A DNA stretch of 64,000 bases from Limnobacter sp. 130. Lineage in GTDB: Bacteria; Pseudomonadota; Gammaproteobacteria; Burkholderiales; Burkholderiaceae_B. Position 1 is the stretch's first letter; each line of letters opens with the position of its first letter. A program made the position numbers and the translations under genes. Positions 9,082 to 19,074 of the stretch are shown here, piece after piece. The stretch is taken from contig NZ_LR732333.1 in NCBI RefSeq assembly GCF_902506325.1, positions 124,001 through 188,000 on the forward strand. The letters run 5' to 3'. Under the pieces are notes generated by a model. The model was not told the DNA's origin and made no database searches. It saw only the letters and a program-made list of their open reading frames with translations.

Positions 9082-11796
9082 TCAGTTCAGCAAGGTTTCC
9101 CAAAGCGTTCGAATGGGTTTGCGCATCATCATCAGTGCAGGGTCGCTGGTTCTCGATTTGTCGTGTCCGGCCAGGCGCAAGGCGTGTTGCTTTGCGCGCA
9201 ACTGCCGGTAAGCATCGGCCACATAGTTGGCCAAATCTGCAGGCAACAAACCAAGTTCTCCTGCCTTCTTCAGCAGCGCAATATTGCCCTTGTTTTTTGT
9301 CAGTTCCGGGTGCTTGTTCGCATAGCCCAGCACCAAAGCCTGCACCATAAACTCCACGTCCACCATGCCACCCAAATCGTGTTTCACATCAAACAGTTCA
9401 CTGTTGTTGGGGTGTCCCTCCAGCATTTTTTTGCGCATGGTGATCACTTCTTTTTTCACGTCATTCCAGTCGCGGGGCAGTTGTAAAATTTCTTCCCGCA
9501 GCGTTTCAAACTTTTTACCTATTTCAGCATCGCCCACGCAGAAACGCGCTCGGGTCAAGGCCTGGTGTTCCCAAAACCAAGCACCCACGCCACCTTCACG
9601 GCGCTGGTAGTCTTCAAACGATTCCACACTGCTCACGAGCAAACCCGCCTCGCCATTGGGGCGCAAGCGAAAGTCAGTTTCAAACAAAGTGCCTGCGGCG
9701 GTTTGGGTGGTCAGCCAGCGGTTCATGCGCTTGGCCAATTGGGCATACAAATCGGGCGCACGGTCGTCATCGTCTTCGAACAGAAAAATAAGGTCAAGGT
9801 CAGAGGAATACCCCAACTCCTTGCCGCCGTGTTTGCCATAAGCCACCACTGCAAAACGCGGTTGTGCCCGGTGCCTTTTGGGAAGCTGATCCCAGGCTCG
9901 TTCCAGAATGATTTCAAGTGTGCAATCGGCCAGTTCAGACAACAGGTCCGAAACATGCTCGACTGTCAGCAGGTTTTCAAGGTCTTGTGTCAGTACCCTG
10001 AATAGTTGGGCATGGTGTTGTTCACGAATCAGGTCCATTTGCCGTTCAAGATCGGGCTGCCCGTCGGGCAACTTGGCTTGGTCCAGCAGTTCACGCAATT
10101 GCTGTTTCCATTGAGCAAAATCGGGGGGCGTCAACAAGGTTCGGCTGTCCAGCAATTCATCGAGCAGCAAGGGGTGCTTGATTAAAAAATTGGCAGCCCA
10201 TGGGCTTGCGGCAAGCATGCGGCTTACCCGCATGCGGGCAATCGGGTATTCATCCAGAAGGCTTAAGTAAGCTCCCCGGCGCGACACGGTTTCGATCAAG
10301 TCGCAGCAGTAACGCCAGCAGGAGTCTGGCGCGGAAGAGGCTCCCGCGGCGGCCAGTAAAGTAGGCATCAGGCGGTCAACTCGCTCCCGGTGTGCGCTGG
10401 GCAAAGCCTGGTATCGGCTTGATTCAATCAGGTGTTGGTAGCGGTCTTGCGCCGCTTGCGGGTTGGTGAATCCCTGGGTGAGTGTGTCAGCCCATGGCAG
10501 TTCAAGACTGGGTGTTTCTTCGTCTTCCTGCTTGTCGCCAAACACCACGTCAAAATGGCTGGCCACGTAATTCATGTGGCGGTTCAAAGCCTTCATGAAA
10601 TTGCCCGGATCTTGAAACCCCATGGATCTTGCAATGCGCAGCACCTCGGTGGGGCTGGCGGGCAGGCGGTGGGTTTGGGCGTCGTCTACATATTGCAGGC
10701 GATGCTCCAGGTTGCGCAAAAAGCGGTAAGCGGCCACCATTTTGTCGTGGTCTTCTTTGGTAATCAGCCCCAACTCCACGCACACTTCCAGCACATCGAC
10801 TGTGCGCCGCAGCTGCAGCTTGGGTTCTCGGCCACCGCGAATCAGCTGGAAAGCCTGCGCAGTGAACTCGATTTCACGAATGCCGCCACGCCCGAGTTTC
10901 ACGTGTACCGAGCCTGGGTGCTGGCTTTCGCGCTTGTTCACCTCGTTGCGGATTTGAACATGCAAGGCGCGCAAAGCACGTATTGAACCGAAGTCCAGGT
11001 ATTTCCGAAACACAAAAGGCCGAACAATATTGTTCAGGTTGTCCAGGTTTTGCTGAAAGGCTGCGTCTTGCTCTGGGTCGACAGCCCAGTTCACCACGCG
11101 GGCCTTGATCCAGGCATAGCGTTCCCATTCACGCCCCTGCACCACAAAATATTCTTCCAGCATGTCCTGGCTTACCACCAGTGGGCCCGAATCGCCGTTG
11201 GGGCGAAGGCGCATGTCCACGCGGAACACGAACCCTTCGTCGGTCACCTCTGAAATAATCTTGATAACCCGTTTGCCCACTTGTGTAAAAAATTCGGCAT
11301 GCGACTGTGTTTTCCCGGTGGGTCCGCCCAGTGTTTCCCCGTCCTGGTTGTACAGAAAAATCAGGTCAATGTCGCTGGACGCATTCAGCTCAAGCCCGCC
11401 CAGCTTGCCCATGCCCACCACCATCATGCAGTCGCCATCGGCGGGTTCGCCAAAACGATCCGCCTGCAATTTGTGGCTGAATTTCAGTGCAATTTGCACT
11501 GCGGCATCGGCCAGAAACGACAGGGCCTCGGTTACTTCGAACAGGTCGACCTTGCCTTGCAGGTCACGGCGCATGATTTCAATCATGCTGCGCTGTCGAA
11601 CCAATCGAAGTTCGGCCATCAAGGCCTTTTCATCGCTTAACTCGCGTGCTTTTTCCAGCCAGGTTTCAACGCAGTTTAAAAGATGGTTTTCATCCTGCTC
11701 AGTGCTGTCCCATTCCGGGAAGCGATTCAACCAGCGTTTGGCGTATTCAGAGTGAGTGGGCCAAACCCGATGATAGAAATCCAGTGGGTCGTTCAT
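9082..11796 (-). CDS. glnE: Bifunctional glutamine synthetase adenylyltransferase/deadenylase
   Basis: 904 aa, slightly shorter than the E. coli protein because the N-terminus is trimmed. It has the two characteristic nucleotidyltransferase domains: an N-terminal one with GMGKLGGLELNASSDIDL and a C-terminal one with AYGKHGGKELGYSSDLDL. These remove and add AMP on glutamine synthetase in response to PII and glutamine. It links to the nitrate assimilation genes and the sigma-54/NtrC-type control seen later in the window. It is divergent from yhdP across a 75-base gap. Confidence 0.96.
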   Translation of the reverse strand: MNDPLDFYHRVWPTHSEYAKRWLNRFPEWDSTEQDENHLLNCVETWLEKARELSDEKALMAELRLVRQRSMIEIMRRDLQGKVDLFEVTEALSFLADAAVQIALKFSHKLQADRFGEPADGDCMMVVGMGKLGGLELNASSDIDLIFLYNQDGETLGGPTGKTQSHAEFFTQVGKRVIKIISEVTDEGFVFRVDMRLRPNGDSGPLVVSQDMLEEYFVVQGREWERYAWIKARVVNWAVDPEQDAAFQQNLDNLNNIVRPFVFRKYLDFGSIRALRALHVQIRNEVNKRESQHPGSVHVKLGRGGIREIEFTAQAFQLIRGGREPKLQLRRTVDVLEVCVELGLITKEDHDKMVAAYRFLRNLEHRLQYVDDAQTHRLPASPTEVLRIARSMGFQDPGNFMKALNRHMNYVASHFDVVFGDKQEDEETPSLELPWADTLTQGFTNPQAAQDRYQHLIESSRYQALPSAHRERVDRLMPTLLAAAGASSAPDSCWRYCCDLIETVSRRGAYLSLLDEYPIARMRVSRMLAASPWAANFLIKHPLLLDELLDSRTLLTPPDFAQWKQQLRELLDQAKLPDGQPDLERQMDLIREQHHAQLFRVLTQDLENLLTVEHVSDLLSELADCTLEIILERAWDQLPKRHRAQPRFAVVAYGKHGGKELGYSSDLDLIFLFEDDDDRAPDLYAQLAKRMNRWLTTQTAAGTLFETDFRLRPNGEAGLLVSSVESFEDYQRREGGVGAWFWEHQALTRARFCVGDAEIGKKFETLREEILQLPRDWNDVKKEVITMRKKMLEGHPNNSELFDVKHDLGGMVDVEFMVQALVLGYANKHPELTKNKGNIALLKKAGELGLLPADLANYVADAYRQLRAKQHALRLAGHDKSRTSDPALMMMRKPIRTLWETLLN

Positions 11797-11871
11797 GCGT
11801 GTCGTTATAAAGGGAAGCTTGGTTCTACAATAGCGTACTACAGGTGTTGACGATTATCGGGGCGGTATTTC

Positions 11872-14800
11872 TTGCAGGAAGGAACAAATCAGGCACTGGT
11901 GCAACAAGTCACGGGCAACCCCACGCTTCGGCGTGCAGGGGCGGTGTTGTTTTGGGTGTTGATTGCGGTGTATACCCCCCTGTGCATGGCTTTGCTGGCA
12001 GTTAAGTGGTTGGTGTTGCCTGAGGTGGATCGTTACCGCCCCGAGATTCAGCAGTTTTTACAAAACCAAACCGGCACCCCAATTGAAATTGGCGAGATAC
12101 AAGCCAGTTGGCGAGGCTTTGGCCCCTTGCTGGTGGTTCAAAACGTTCGTTTGCCCCAAGCCAATGGTGTCCCCGGGTTTACTGCCGAACAAGTGCAGTT
12201 AACCTGGTCTTTGCCCAGTATTCTTGCATTCAACCCCCGCTTGAAAAACCTGGAAGTACAGTCGCCAGAACTCAGTGTGGTGCGCAATTCCCAAGGCATT
12301 TTTGAAGTGGCCGGCATTCCCATGCTGGACGACGGAACTGAAGGTAACCCTGGCCTGGACTGGTTGCTGGCACAACAACGCGTGTTGCTGACAAATGGCG
12401 TTTTGAACTGGACAGACGCCATGGGACAGTTTCCCCAGGCGCAAGCCATCGAGACTGAGCTGCTCATCGAGAATGGTATAAGTCGCCACCAGGCTGGCCT
12501 TACTTTCAAGCTGCCTGTGTTGGCCCAAACACCGGTCAATGCCCGTTTGAACTTTAAAACGCCCTTGCTTGAACGCCAGCTGGGCGATGTGAGCAAATGG
12601 AAAGGCAGCTTTTATCTCAATACGCTGGTGGACCAAACTGAACCGCTGGAGTCGGTATTCAAAACTTTTGGCCTGGATGTGGACTTAACCCAGCCACAGG
12701 GAAGATTGTGGATTGATTTTGAGGATGGTTTGGTGCAACGCTCACTGCTGGATGCGCGGGTGGGTAAATTGCGTTTTTCCAATCCCGAGGTGGATGCTGC
12801 GCCTTTTGACATGACCAACACCAGCGCGCTGATTGAAGTTCAGGGTCAACATGCATTGTTTGAACCGAATGCCATTTCGATTCGACAATTGAAGGGGCAG
12901 ATCGCCGGTCAAAAGCAGTTCGGCCCCACCGACCTGTCGCTCAGGAAGCAAGCCAGCGCCGACGGGGTTGACTGGGGCATACAAATTCAACAGCTGGACG
13001 CGGCGCAGGCGCAGGCTGTGGTGCTGGAATTGGGCCCGCACTTGGGTCAACTTCAGCGGCTTGAAACCCTGAAGTCTTTTGAAGTGGCCGGAATGATCAA
13101 CCGGGTGGCTTTGGATTGGAGAACCTCAGGGGACAAGCCTCATGAGGAATCCGTGTCGTTCAAGTCCGATGTTGATTTCAGCAAACTCACTGTGCTGTAT
13201 CGCGACACTTCGCCAAAATCAAATGGCAGAATCACCGGTTTTAAAAACCTCAGCGGCACATTCAAAGGCAGTGACTCCAAGGGAGAATGGACCTTGGGGG
13301 GCAGTAATTCTGAGATTTCATTGCCTGAAATATTTGCAGCAGAAACACTCGCTTTCGACGCCATTGAAGGCCGGGGCGCTTGGCGAGATGTGTTCACCGC
13401 CAATCAGCCGGCAGAGTTTTCAGTGGAGCAACTGACGGTCAGCAACTCTGATTTGCAGGCGCAAGTTGAAGGCAGTTACCAGTTTCGCCGGAATGAATCG
13501 GACGTCATTGACATCAAGGGCACCCTGCCCATGGCCAATATTGAGCGGGTGGCCAATTATCTCCCCTTGGTGATTGGGGCCAGTGCACGGGAATGGCTGG
13601 CCGAGAATTTGAAAGCTGGCATGGCAAAGAATGGTCAGTTTGAACTGTCTGGCCGATTAAGCGACTTTCCCTTTGCAGATCCCAAGCACCCCGGTGTGTT
13701 CAAGATCGAAGTGCCTTTCGAAAATGGTGAGCTGACCTATGCCCCGGGTTGGCCGGGCATTCAAAAGGTGGACGGCAAGGCCACCTTCATTGGCAAGCGC
13801 ATGTTGATTCAGGCTGATATTGCTGAAACTTCAGGGGTAAGTCTGAAAGCTGTTCAAGCCAGTATTGACAACCTGGATGCCTGGGAACCACTGCTGGAAA
13901 TCAAGGGGCAAGGTCAGGGCGAATTGAGCAAAATGGTGGCTTTTGTGAATCAAAGCCCGGTTCGGGAAATTCTGAACGAAGCGCTGATTAATGCCCAGGT
14001 TGAGGGCAATGCCAATCTTGATTTGCGCCTGTCCATTCCAATTGCAGCTCCCGAGAAAACCCAGGTGAAAGGAGATTTGCAACTGAAGGGCAACTCCATA
14101 CGTGTGGTGCGGGGTATGCCGGTGGTCAGCAATGTGGATGGGCTCATCCAGTTTTCCAACAAGGGTTTGTTCATCGACCAACTTCAAGGCCAGGCCTTGG
14201 GTGGCCCGGTTGTGGTCAAAGGCACCACCGACGCCAACGGACGAATGGAAATCAGGGCCAATGGCACAGCGCGTGCCAAGGGACTTGCCCAATATTTGAA
14301 CCCGTTGAGCGAACCTTATTTGGCCGGTAGTGCACCGTATACGGTGGTGGTGGCAACACGCGACAATGGTGTGGCAGTTGATGTCAACAGTCAGTTGCAG
14401 GGGTTGGAAGTGAAGTTGCCAGCGCCTTTTGCCAAAAAGGCAGATGCCCGCTTGCCATTCAAGCTGAACCAAACCGCCACTGCGCAGGGCGAACGTTGGC
14501 AAGTTGATTTGGGTCTGGATACCAAGCCACTGGCACAGCTGCGTGCCGCAGTTCTTGATGACGGTGGTCAAGCTGGTATTGATTCCTTGCAGTTTGCGAT
14601 CGGCGCGCCTTTGGCTGCTCCCACTGCTGGCATACAGGGCGATATTCGGGTGCCGACTATTGATTTGGACACGTGGCGCACCATTTTCAACGACATCACC
14701 TCGGCATCTGGCAACACGGGCTTGATGGGCGAACTGATGGGTGACCCCACCACCGAAACCAATGTGAAACTGAAAGTTGGAATTCGCACAGAGCGTTTGA

Positions 14801-15918
14801 ATGTGGGCAGCAAATCATTCGAAGGCGTGTCAGTGGCCGCGCGCACCGTTGAAAAGCGATGGCAGTTTGATGTGAAGGCCAAAGGTGTCGATGGTTATCT
14901 TTCCTGGATTTCAGACAAACAACGCCCGGATGGCGCTGTGTTGGCGAGATTTAAAACCCTGGTTATTCCGAAAACGCTGGACAGCGGTATCCGTGATTTG
15001 GTCGAAGAACCGGCTTCCAGTATTCCAGCCCTAGATGTGCAGGTGGACAATTTCAGTTTGAATGACCTGGTTTTGGGTAGCCTTAAATTGATCGCGGTGA
15101 ATCAAAGCCGTGAGGAACAGGCGCGTGCGGTGCTGGGGCAACGCCCAAAAGAATGGAAGCTGGAAGAACTCCGCATAGAAAACCCCGAATCGATTATTCG
15201 GGCAAAAGGGGTTTGGCAGTATGGCGAAAACCTGAAGAATCAGCGCACCGACATTGACGTTGACCAAACCGTGAAAAATGCGGGTGGGTTGTTAACCCGA
15301 CTTGGCATGGCTGGGGTTTTTCAAGGTGGTGAGGGTACGCTGGTTGGGCGATTGCGCTGGGATGATGCCCCCACGAACATTGATTACGGCAGTTTGAGCG
15401 GTCAATTCAAGCTGAAAAGCAGCAAAGGGCAGTTTTTGAAGGCGGATCCCGGTGTTGCCAAATTGCTGGGCGTGCTTTCACTGCAAAGTATCCCGCGCCG
15501 TTTTGCACTTGATTTCAAAGACGTGTTTTCAGAAGGTTTTGCGTACGACACCATGGAAGCTGATGTGACCCTGAAAGAGGGCATTGCCAGCACCCAGAAC
15601 TTCAAAATGACCGGGCCCAGCGCCACCGTGTTGATGGATGGCAAGCTGGACCTTGAAAGTGAAACCCAAAACCTGAATGTGGTTGTGTTGCCTGATCTGA
15701 ATCCAACGGGTGGTTCGCTGATTTATTCCGTGATCGCGGCCAACCCCGCGGTGGGTATTGCGTCATTGATTGCCGATTTTGTACTGAAAGACCCGCTGTC
15801 AAAGATTTTCTCGTTTCAGTACAAAGTAAGTGGTCCATGGGTGGCCCCGGTCATTGAACGGGTTCGAAAGGGCGACCCTGTAACGCCGCCCACCAATGAC
15901 TCCAACACAAGGAATTAG
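11872..15918 (+). CDS. yhdP: YhdP-family AsmA-like envelope protein
   Basis: 1348 aa, the expected size for the YhdP family. One N-terminal transmembrane helix (about residues 24-46) is followed by a very long, beta-rich periplasmic repeat region; the C-terminal block with RFALDFKDVFSEGFAYD and KMTGPSATVLMDG is typical of the AsmA-like C-terminus. Family members form bridges that move phospholipids between inner and outer membrane. The start is uncertain: a TTG at 11872 has GGGGCGG about eight bases upstream, while a GTG at 11899 follows AGGAAGGA at longer spacing. The next gene starts immediately after its stop. Confidence 0.88.
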   Translation: MQEGTNQALVQQVTGNPTLRRAGAVLFWVLIAVYTPLCMALLAVKWLVLPEVDRYRPEIQQFLQNQTGTPIEIGEIQASWRGFGPLLVVQNVRLPQANGVPGFTAEQVQLTWSLPSILAFNPRLKNLEVQSPELSVVRNSQGIFEVAGIPMLDDGTEGNPGLDWLLAQQRVLLTNGVLNWTDAMGQFPQAQAIETELLIENGISRHQAGLTFKLPVLAQTPVNARLNFKTPLLERQLGDVSKWKGSFYLNTLVDQTEPLESVFKTFGLDVDLTQPQGRLWIDFEDGLVQRSLLDARVGKLRFSNPEVDAAPFDMTNTSALIEVQGQHALFEPNAISIRQLKGQIAGQKQFGPTDLSLRKQASADGVDWGIQIQQLDAAQAQAVVLELGPHLGQLQRLETLKSFEVAGMINRVALDWRTSGDKPHEESVSFKSDVDFSKLTVLYRDTSPKSNGRITGFKNLSGTFKGSDSKGEWTLGGSNSEISLPEIFAAETLAFDAIEGRGAWRDVFTANQPAEFSVEQLTVSNSDLQAQVEGSYQFRRNESDVIDIKGTLPMANIERVANYLPLVIGASAREWLAENLKAGMAKNGQFELSGRLSDFPFADPKHPGVFKIEVPFENGELTYAPGWPGIQKVDGKATFIGKRMLIQADIAETSGVSLKAVQASIDNLDAWEPLLEIKGQGQGELSKMVAFVNQSPVREILNEALINAQVEGNANLDLRLSIPIAAPEKTQVKGDLQLKGNSIRVVRGMPVVSNVDGLIQFSNKGLFIDQLQGQALGGPVVVKGTTDANGRMEIRANGTARAKGLAQYLNPLSEPYLAGSAPYTVVVATRDNGVAVDVNSQLQGLEVKLPAPFAKKADARLPFKLNQTATAQGERWQVDLGLDTKPLAQLRAAVLDDGGQAGIDSLQFAIGAPLAAPTAGIQGDIRVPTIDLDTWRTIFNDITSASGNTGLMGELMGDPTTETNVKLKVGIRTERLNVGSKSFEGVSVAARTVEKRWQFDVKAKGVDGYLSWISDKQRPDGAVLARFKTLVIPKTLDSGIRDLVEEPASSIPALDVQVDNFSLNDLVLGSLKLIAVNQSREEQARAVLGQRPKEWKLEELRIENPESIIRAKGVWQYGENLKNQRTDIDVDQTVKNAGGLLTRLGMAGVFQGGEGTLVGRLRWDDAPTNIDYGSLSGQFKLKSSKGQFLKADPGVAKLLGVLSLQSIPRRFALDFKDVFSEGFAYDTMEADVTLKEGIASTQNFKMTGPSATVLMDGKLDLESETQNLNVVVLPDLNPTGGSLIYSVIAANPAVGIASLIADFVLKDPLSKIFSFQYKVSGPWVAPVIERVRKGDPVTPPTNDSNTRN

Positions 15919-15919
15919 C

Positions 15920-16726
15920 ATGAGCAAGCCCATGATGGTTGCCAGCCTGCAAATGATTGCCACCCCCGACCTTGAGCGCAATCTGGATATTGCGCAACGC
16001 CTGATCGGGCAGGCGGCAAAGCAGGGCGCACGCATGGTGTTGTTGCCTGAATATTTTTGCCTGATGGGTCACAAAGACACGGACAAGCTCGCGATCGCTG
16101 AGCCCTTCGGCAGTGGCCCCATTCAGCAGTTCCTGGCTGATCAGGCCGCAGTCCGAAATTTGCACATTGTGGCGGGCACCTTGCCAATTTCCAGCCCGGT
16201 GGATGGCCGCGTGTACAACACCAGCCTGGTGTTCAACCCGCAGGGCGAATGCACAGCACGCTACGACAAAATTCACCTGTTTTGTTTCACCAAAGGGCAG
16301 GAAAGTTACGATGAGGCCCGTGTGTTGCTGCCGGGGAACACGCCAGTGGTGGCGGATGTGGATGGCTTCAAAATCGGTCTTTCAGTGTGTTACGACCTGC
16401 GATTTCCCGAGCTTTACCGCGCCATGGGCAAAGTTGATCTAATCGTGATGCCCGCTGCATTCACCTACACCACCGGCCGGGCGCACTGGGAGGTGCTCAT
16501 GCGTGCCCGCGCCATTGAAAACCAGTGTTATGTGCTGGCCTGTGGCCAAGGCGGCCTGCACGAGAACGGACGCCGCACCTGGGGCCATTCCATGTTGGTG
16601 AACCCGTGGGGCGAGGTTGAGAATGTGCTGGAAGAAGGCGAGGGGGTTGTGCTGGGTCAGCTCGACCCTGCTAAGATAGTTGATGTGCGAAACAGCTTGC
16701 CCGCGCTTACGCACCGCGTGCTTTAA
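15920..16726 (+). CDS. Carbon-nitrogen hydrolase (nitrilase-family amidase, Nit-like)
   Basis: 268 aa from the ATG at 15920, which has AAGGA six bases upstream; the ATG at 15896 lies inside yhdP and is rejected. The Glu-Lys-Cys triad of the nitrilase superfamily is visible in LLPEYFCLMG, YDKIHLF and SVCYDLRFPELYR. The sequence resembles the Nit branch that hydrolyses deaminated glutathione, a metabolite-repair reaction; exact substrate is inferred. It sits between yhdP and tldD in a tight run (1 and 10 bases), a common arrangement in Burkholderiales from memory. Confidence 0.88.
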   Translation: MSKPMMVASLQMIATPDLERNLDIAQRLIGQAAKQGARMVLLPEYFCLMGHKDTDKLAIAEPFGSGPIQQFLADQAAVRNLHIVAGTLPISSPVDGRVYNTSLVFNPQGECTARYDKIHLFCFTKGQESYDEARVLLPGNTPVVADVDGFKIGLSVCYDLRFPELYRAMGKVDLIVMPAAFTYTTGRAHWEVLMRARAIENQCYVLACGQGGLHENGRRTWGHSMLVNPWGEVENVLEEGEGVVLGQLDPAKIVDVRNSLPALTHRVL

Positions 16727-16736
16727 AGGATTCAAA

Positions 16737-18206
16737 ATGAAAGTAGTAGACCCCGCCATTTCCAACCTGGCCACCGCTCAAAGCCTGTTGTGGACCCCCT
16801 ACGGTATCGATGAGGGCCACATTCAAAAGGCCTTTGGTGAAATTTTCTCACACAAGGTAGATTTCGCCGATTTGTACTTCCAGTACGGCTGCATCGAAGG
16901 CTGGTCGCTCGACGAAGGCATTGTGAAATCGGGCAGCTACAACATTGAACAAGGTGTGGGCGTGCGTGCCGTGAGCGGCGACAAAACTGCTTTTGCCTAT
17001 TCCGACGACATTGCATTCAAACCCATTTTGGCAGCTGCCAAATCGGTGCGTGAAATTGCAAGCCTGGGAAAAACCGCCAACCGCAACCTGAAAACAGGCA
17101 AAGGTTTTGCGGGTGCTGAAAGCAGGGCGCTGTACAGCCCCTTGAACCCCATTCCAACGCTAACCTCCACTGAAAAAGTGGACCTGCTCAAGCGCCTTGA
17201 ACAATTCGCCCGCAAACGCGACAAACGCGTAAAGCAGGTCATGGCCAATGTTGTGGGTGCGTACGATGTGGTGCTGGTCGCCCGAAGCGACGGTGTTCTG
17301 GCCGCGGATGTACGCCCCTTGGTGCGTGTGAATGTGAGCGTGGTGGTTGAGCAAAAAGGTCGTCGCGAGACCGGATCATCGGGCGCAGGTGGTCGTTATG
17401 ACTTTGGCCATTTCAACGACGCATTTTTAATGCACCATGCGCACACCGCGGTTGATCAGGCTTTGATCAATCTGGAGGCTCGCCCTGCCCCGGCGGGTAC
17501 CCAAACCGTGGTGCTGGGTTCTGGCTGGCCCGGCATTTTGCTGCATGAAGCGATTGGCCACGGCCTGGAAGGCGATTTCAACCGCAAGGGCAGCAGTGCA
17601 TTCTCCGGCATGATTGGTCAGCGTGTGGCGGCCAAAGGCGTCACCATTGTGGACGATGGCACCCTGGCCAGCCGCCGTGGTTCGCTGAATATCGACGATG
17701 AAGGCAACAAAACCCAGTGCACAACCTTGATTGAAGACGGTATTTTGAAGGGCTACATTCAAGACATTACCAATGCGCGCCTGATGAAAATGCCGGTGAC
17801 TGGCAATGGTCGCCGCGAAAGTTTTGCTCATTTGCCCATGCCCCGCATGACCAACACCTACATGCTGAACGGCGATAAAACCCCTGAGGAAATTATTGCC
17901 AGTGTCAAAGATGGTGTGTATGCCGTGAACTTTGGCGGTGGCCAGGTAGACATTACCAGCGGCAAATTTGTGTTCTCGGCTTCGCTGGCCTACAAAATTG
18001 AAAACGGCAAAATTACCTATCCGCTTAAGGGTGCGACCCTGATCGGCAATGGCCCCGACTCGCTCACCAAAATTTCAATGGTAGGCAACGACATGGCATT
18101 GGATGACGGCGTGGGTACCTGTGGCAAAGAAGGTCAAAGTGTACCCGTGGGCGTTGGTCAGCCCACCTTGCGCATCGATGGACTGGTGATGGGCGGTACG
18201 CAGTAA
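16737..18206 (+). CDS. tldD: TldD metalloprotease subunit
   Basis: 489 aa from the ATG at 16737 with AAAGGA upstream; the longer reading from 16680 lies in the preceding gene. The zinc site HEAIGHGLEGD and the glycine-rich C-terminal part are diagnostic of TldD. TldD acts with TldE/PmbA as a cytoplasmic protease on unfolded peptides, matures some ribosomally made peptides and degrades CcdA. The partner tldE is not in the window, as is usual. Its stop is one base from the stop of the convergent unknown gene at 18208; no terminator is seen. Confidence 0.96.
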   Translation: MKVVDPAISNLATAQSLLWTPYGIDEGHIQKAFGEIFSHKVDFADLYFQYGCIEGWSLDEGIVKSGSYNIEQGVGVRAVSGDKTAFAYSDDIAFKPILAAAKSVREIASLGKTANRNLKTGKGFAGAESRALYSPLNPIPTLTSTEKVDLLKRLEQFARKRDKRVKQVMANVVGAYDVVLVARSDGVLAADVRPLVRVNVSVVVEQKGRRETGSSGAGGRYDFGHFNDAFLMHHAHTAVDQALINLEARPAPAGTQTVVLGSGWPGILLHEAIGHGLEGDFNRKGSSAFSGMIGQRVAAKGVTIVDDGTLASRRGSLNIDDEGNKTQCTTLIEDGILKGYIQDITNARLMKMPVTGNGRRESFAHLPMPRMTNTYMLNGDKTPEEIIASVKDGVYAVNFGGGQVDITSGKFVFSASLAYKIENGKITYPLKGATLIGNGPDSLTKISMVGNDMALDDGVGTCGKEGQSVPVGVGQPTLRIDGLVMGGTQ

Positions 18207-18207
18207 A

Positions 18208-18804
18208 CTAGCGTTGGGGTGCGTAGGGGGCGATTGCATCATCCTCTTGCGCCCATTCCGCATGCAAGGCCAAAAGGTTGCCTTGATCTGCGGGTTGTGG
18301 GCCTAGAAGCACGCCAATGTCACCCGTTAGTCGGTATAACAGATTGACGTCAATGGCCTGCTTCGACAGAGACCAGGGGCCCAATGGCGTCGCTACCAGC
18401 AGGTTGCTCGGACCACGCTCAAGCAAATGGCTGGCGACTTCGAGCGCCTCGAAGCTGTTGTTGTCCAAGGACATGGCCAAACGAGTAACCTCTCTGGCGT
18501 TGTGCCGCACTTCATCAGTGCAATTCTCTAGTTTGCGAAGAAAGTCCGCATGACCCTCATTGGGTTCCAGGAAGGTGCTTTTGAGTTGTTGTAAAGCGGA
18601 CGCGGCAACAGCCTGCGCCTGTGGCAACATCATCCACGATGTGCAGATATTGTTCACCAAGGGAATTAAAATTGCGGTCTGCGCTCTGATTTGCGTGGCC
18701 AAGGCCCTGACCGCTTCCACGGTGGGGCGTTGTTGGGCCTGCTGGGGTGCAGGGGCAATATTCAATGGGTTCATTTGAATTGGGTTGATTTCGTTCATGC
18801 TCAT
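18208..18804 (-). CDS. Unknown helical protein
   Basis: 198 aa; no family recognised. The N-terminus is Asn/Pro/Gln-rich and uncharged (begins MSMNEINPIQMNPLNI), then a largely alpha-helical body without signal peptide or membrane span. Start is ATG 18804 or the second ATG at 18798; no Shine-Dalgarno is visible for either. A consensus -35 box TTGACA lies on the minus strand at 18854-18859, but no matching -10 at normal spacing. It shares its upstream region with the aroG leader, which runs the other way. In size, helicity and N-terminal composition it resembles the unknown genes at 20398, 21065, 27552 and 36254. Confidence 0.7.
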   Translation of the reverse strand: MSMNEINPIQMNPLNIAPAPQQAQQRPTVEAVRALATQIRAQTAILIPLVNNICTSWMMLPQAQAVAASALQQLKSTFLEPNEGHADFLRKLENCTDEVRHNAREVTRLAMSLDNNSFEALEVASHLLERGPSNLLVATPLGPWSLSKQAIDVNLLYRLTGDIGVLLGPQPADQGNLLALHAEWAQEDDAIAPYAPQR

Positions 18805-18928
18805 GAGTGTTAGGTTGGTGTATTGAAATTGAACGCCTGAGTGAACTCAAAGCTGTCAAAGTTCCTTGTTTTTCAGTGGGATGCCAACCACATCCACCTG
18901 TGACTTGCTAGAATTCCGTTCAGCGCGC

Positions 18929-18957
18929 TTGCACAGCGGCCATGAATTGATTACATT
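18929..18957 (+). promoter_or_regulatory. Predicted sigma-70 promoter of the aroG leader
   Basis: TTGCAC (18929-18934), a 17-base spacer, then TACATT (18952-18957). Transcription would begin at about 18964, which is the A of the leader-peptide ATG, so the leader could be translated from a nearly leaderless mRNA. Position and spacing are seen; activity is inferred. Confidence 0.6.
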
Positions 18958-18963
18958 TAAAAG

Positions 18964-19050
18964 ATGAACACGATTTTCGCGCACTCTTTTTATGCTTTTT
19001 TTGGCTTCTTTGCCTGGTACGGGCAAGCGGCGGAAGAGGGTTGTGCGTAA
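18964..19050 (+). CDS. Aromatic-rich attenuator leader peptide upstream of aroG
   Basis: A 28-codon ORF beginning MNTIFAHSFYAFFGFFAWYG and ending at TAA 19048-19050. Nine of the first 19 residues are aromatic: Phe at 5, 9, 12, 13, 15 and 16, Tyr at 10 and 19, Trp at 18. This is the pattern of PheL-type leaders, where ribosome stalling at Phe codons decides whether a downstream terminator forms. It is followed 24 bases later by a strong intrinsic terminator and then by aroG. No ribosome-binding site is evident, consistent with a leaderless start at the predicted +1. Confidence 0.82.
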   Translation: MNTIFAHSFYAFFGFFAWYGQAAEEGCA

Positions 19051-19074
19051 AAACACATAGTTCAAATGAATCCC

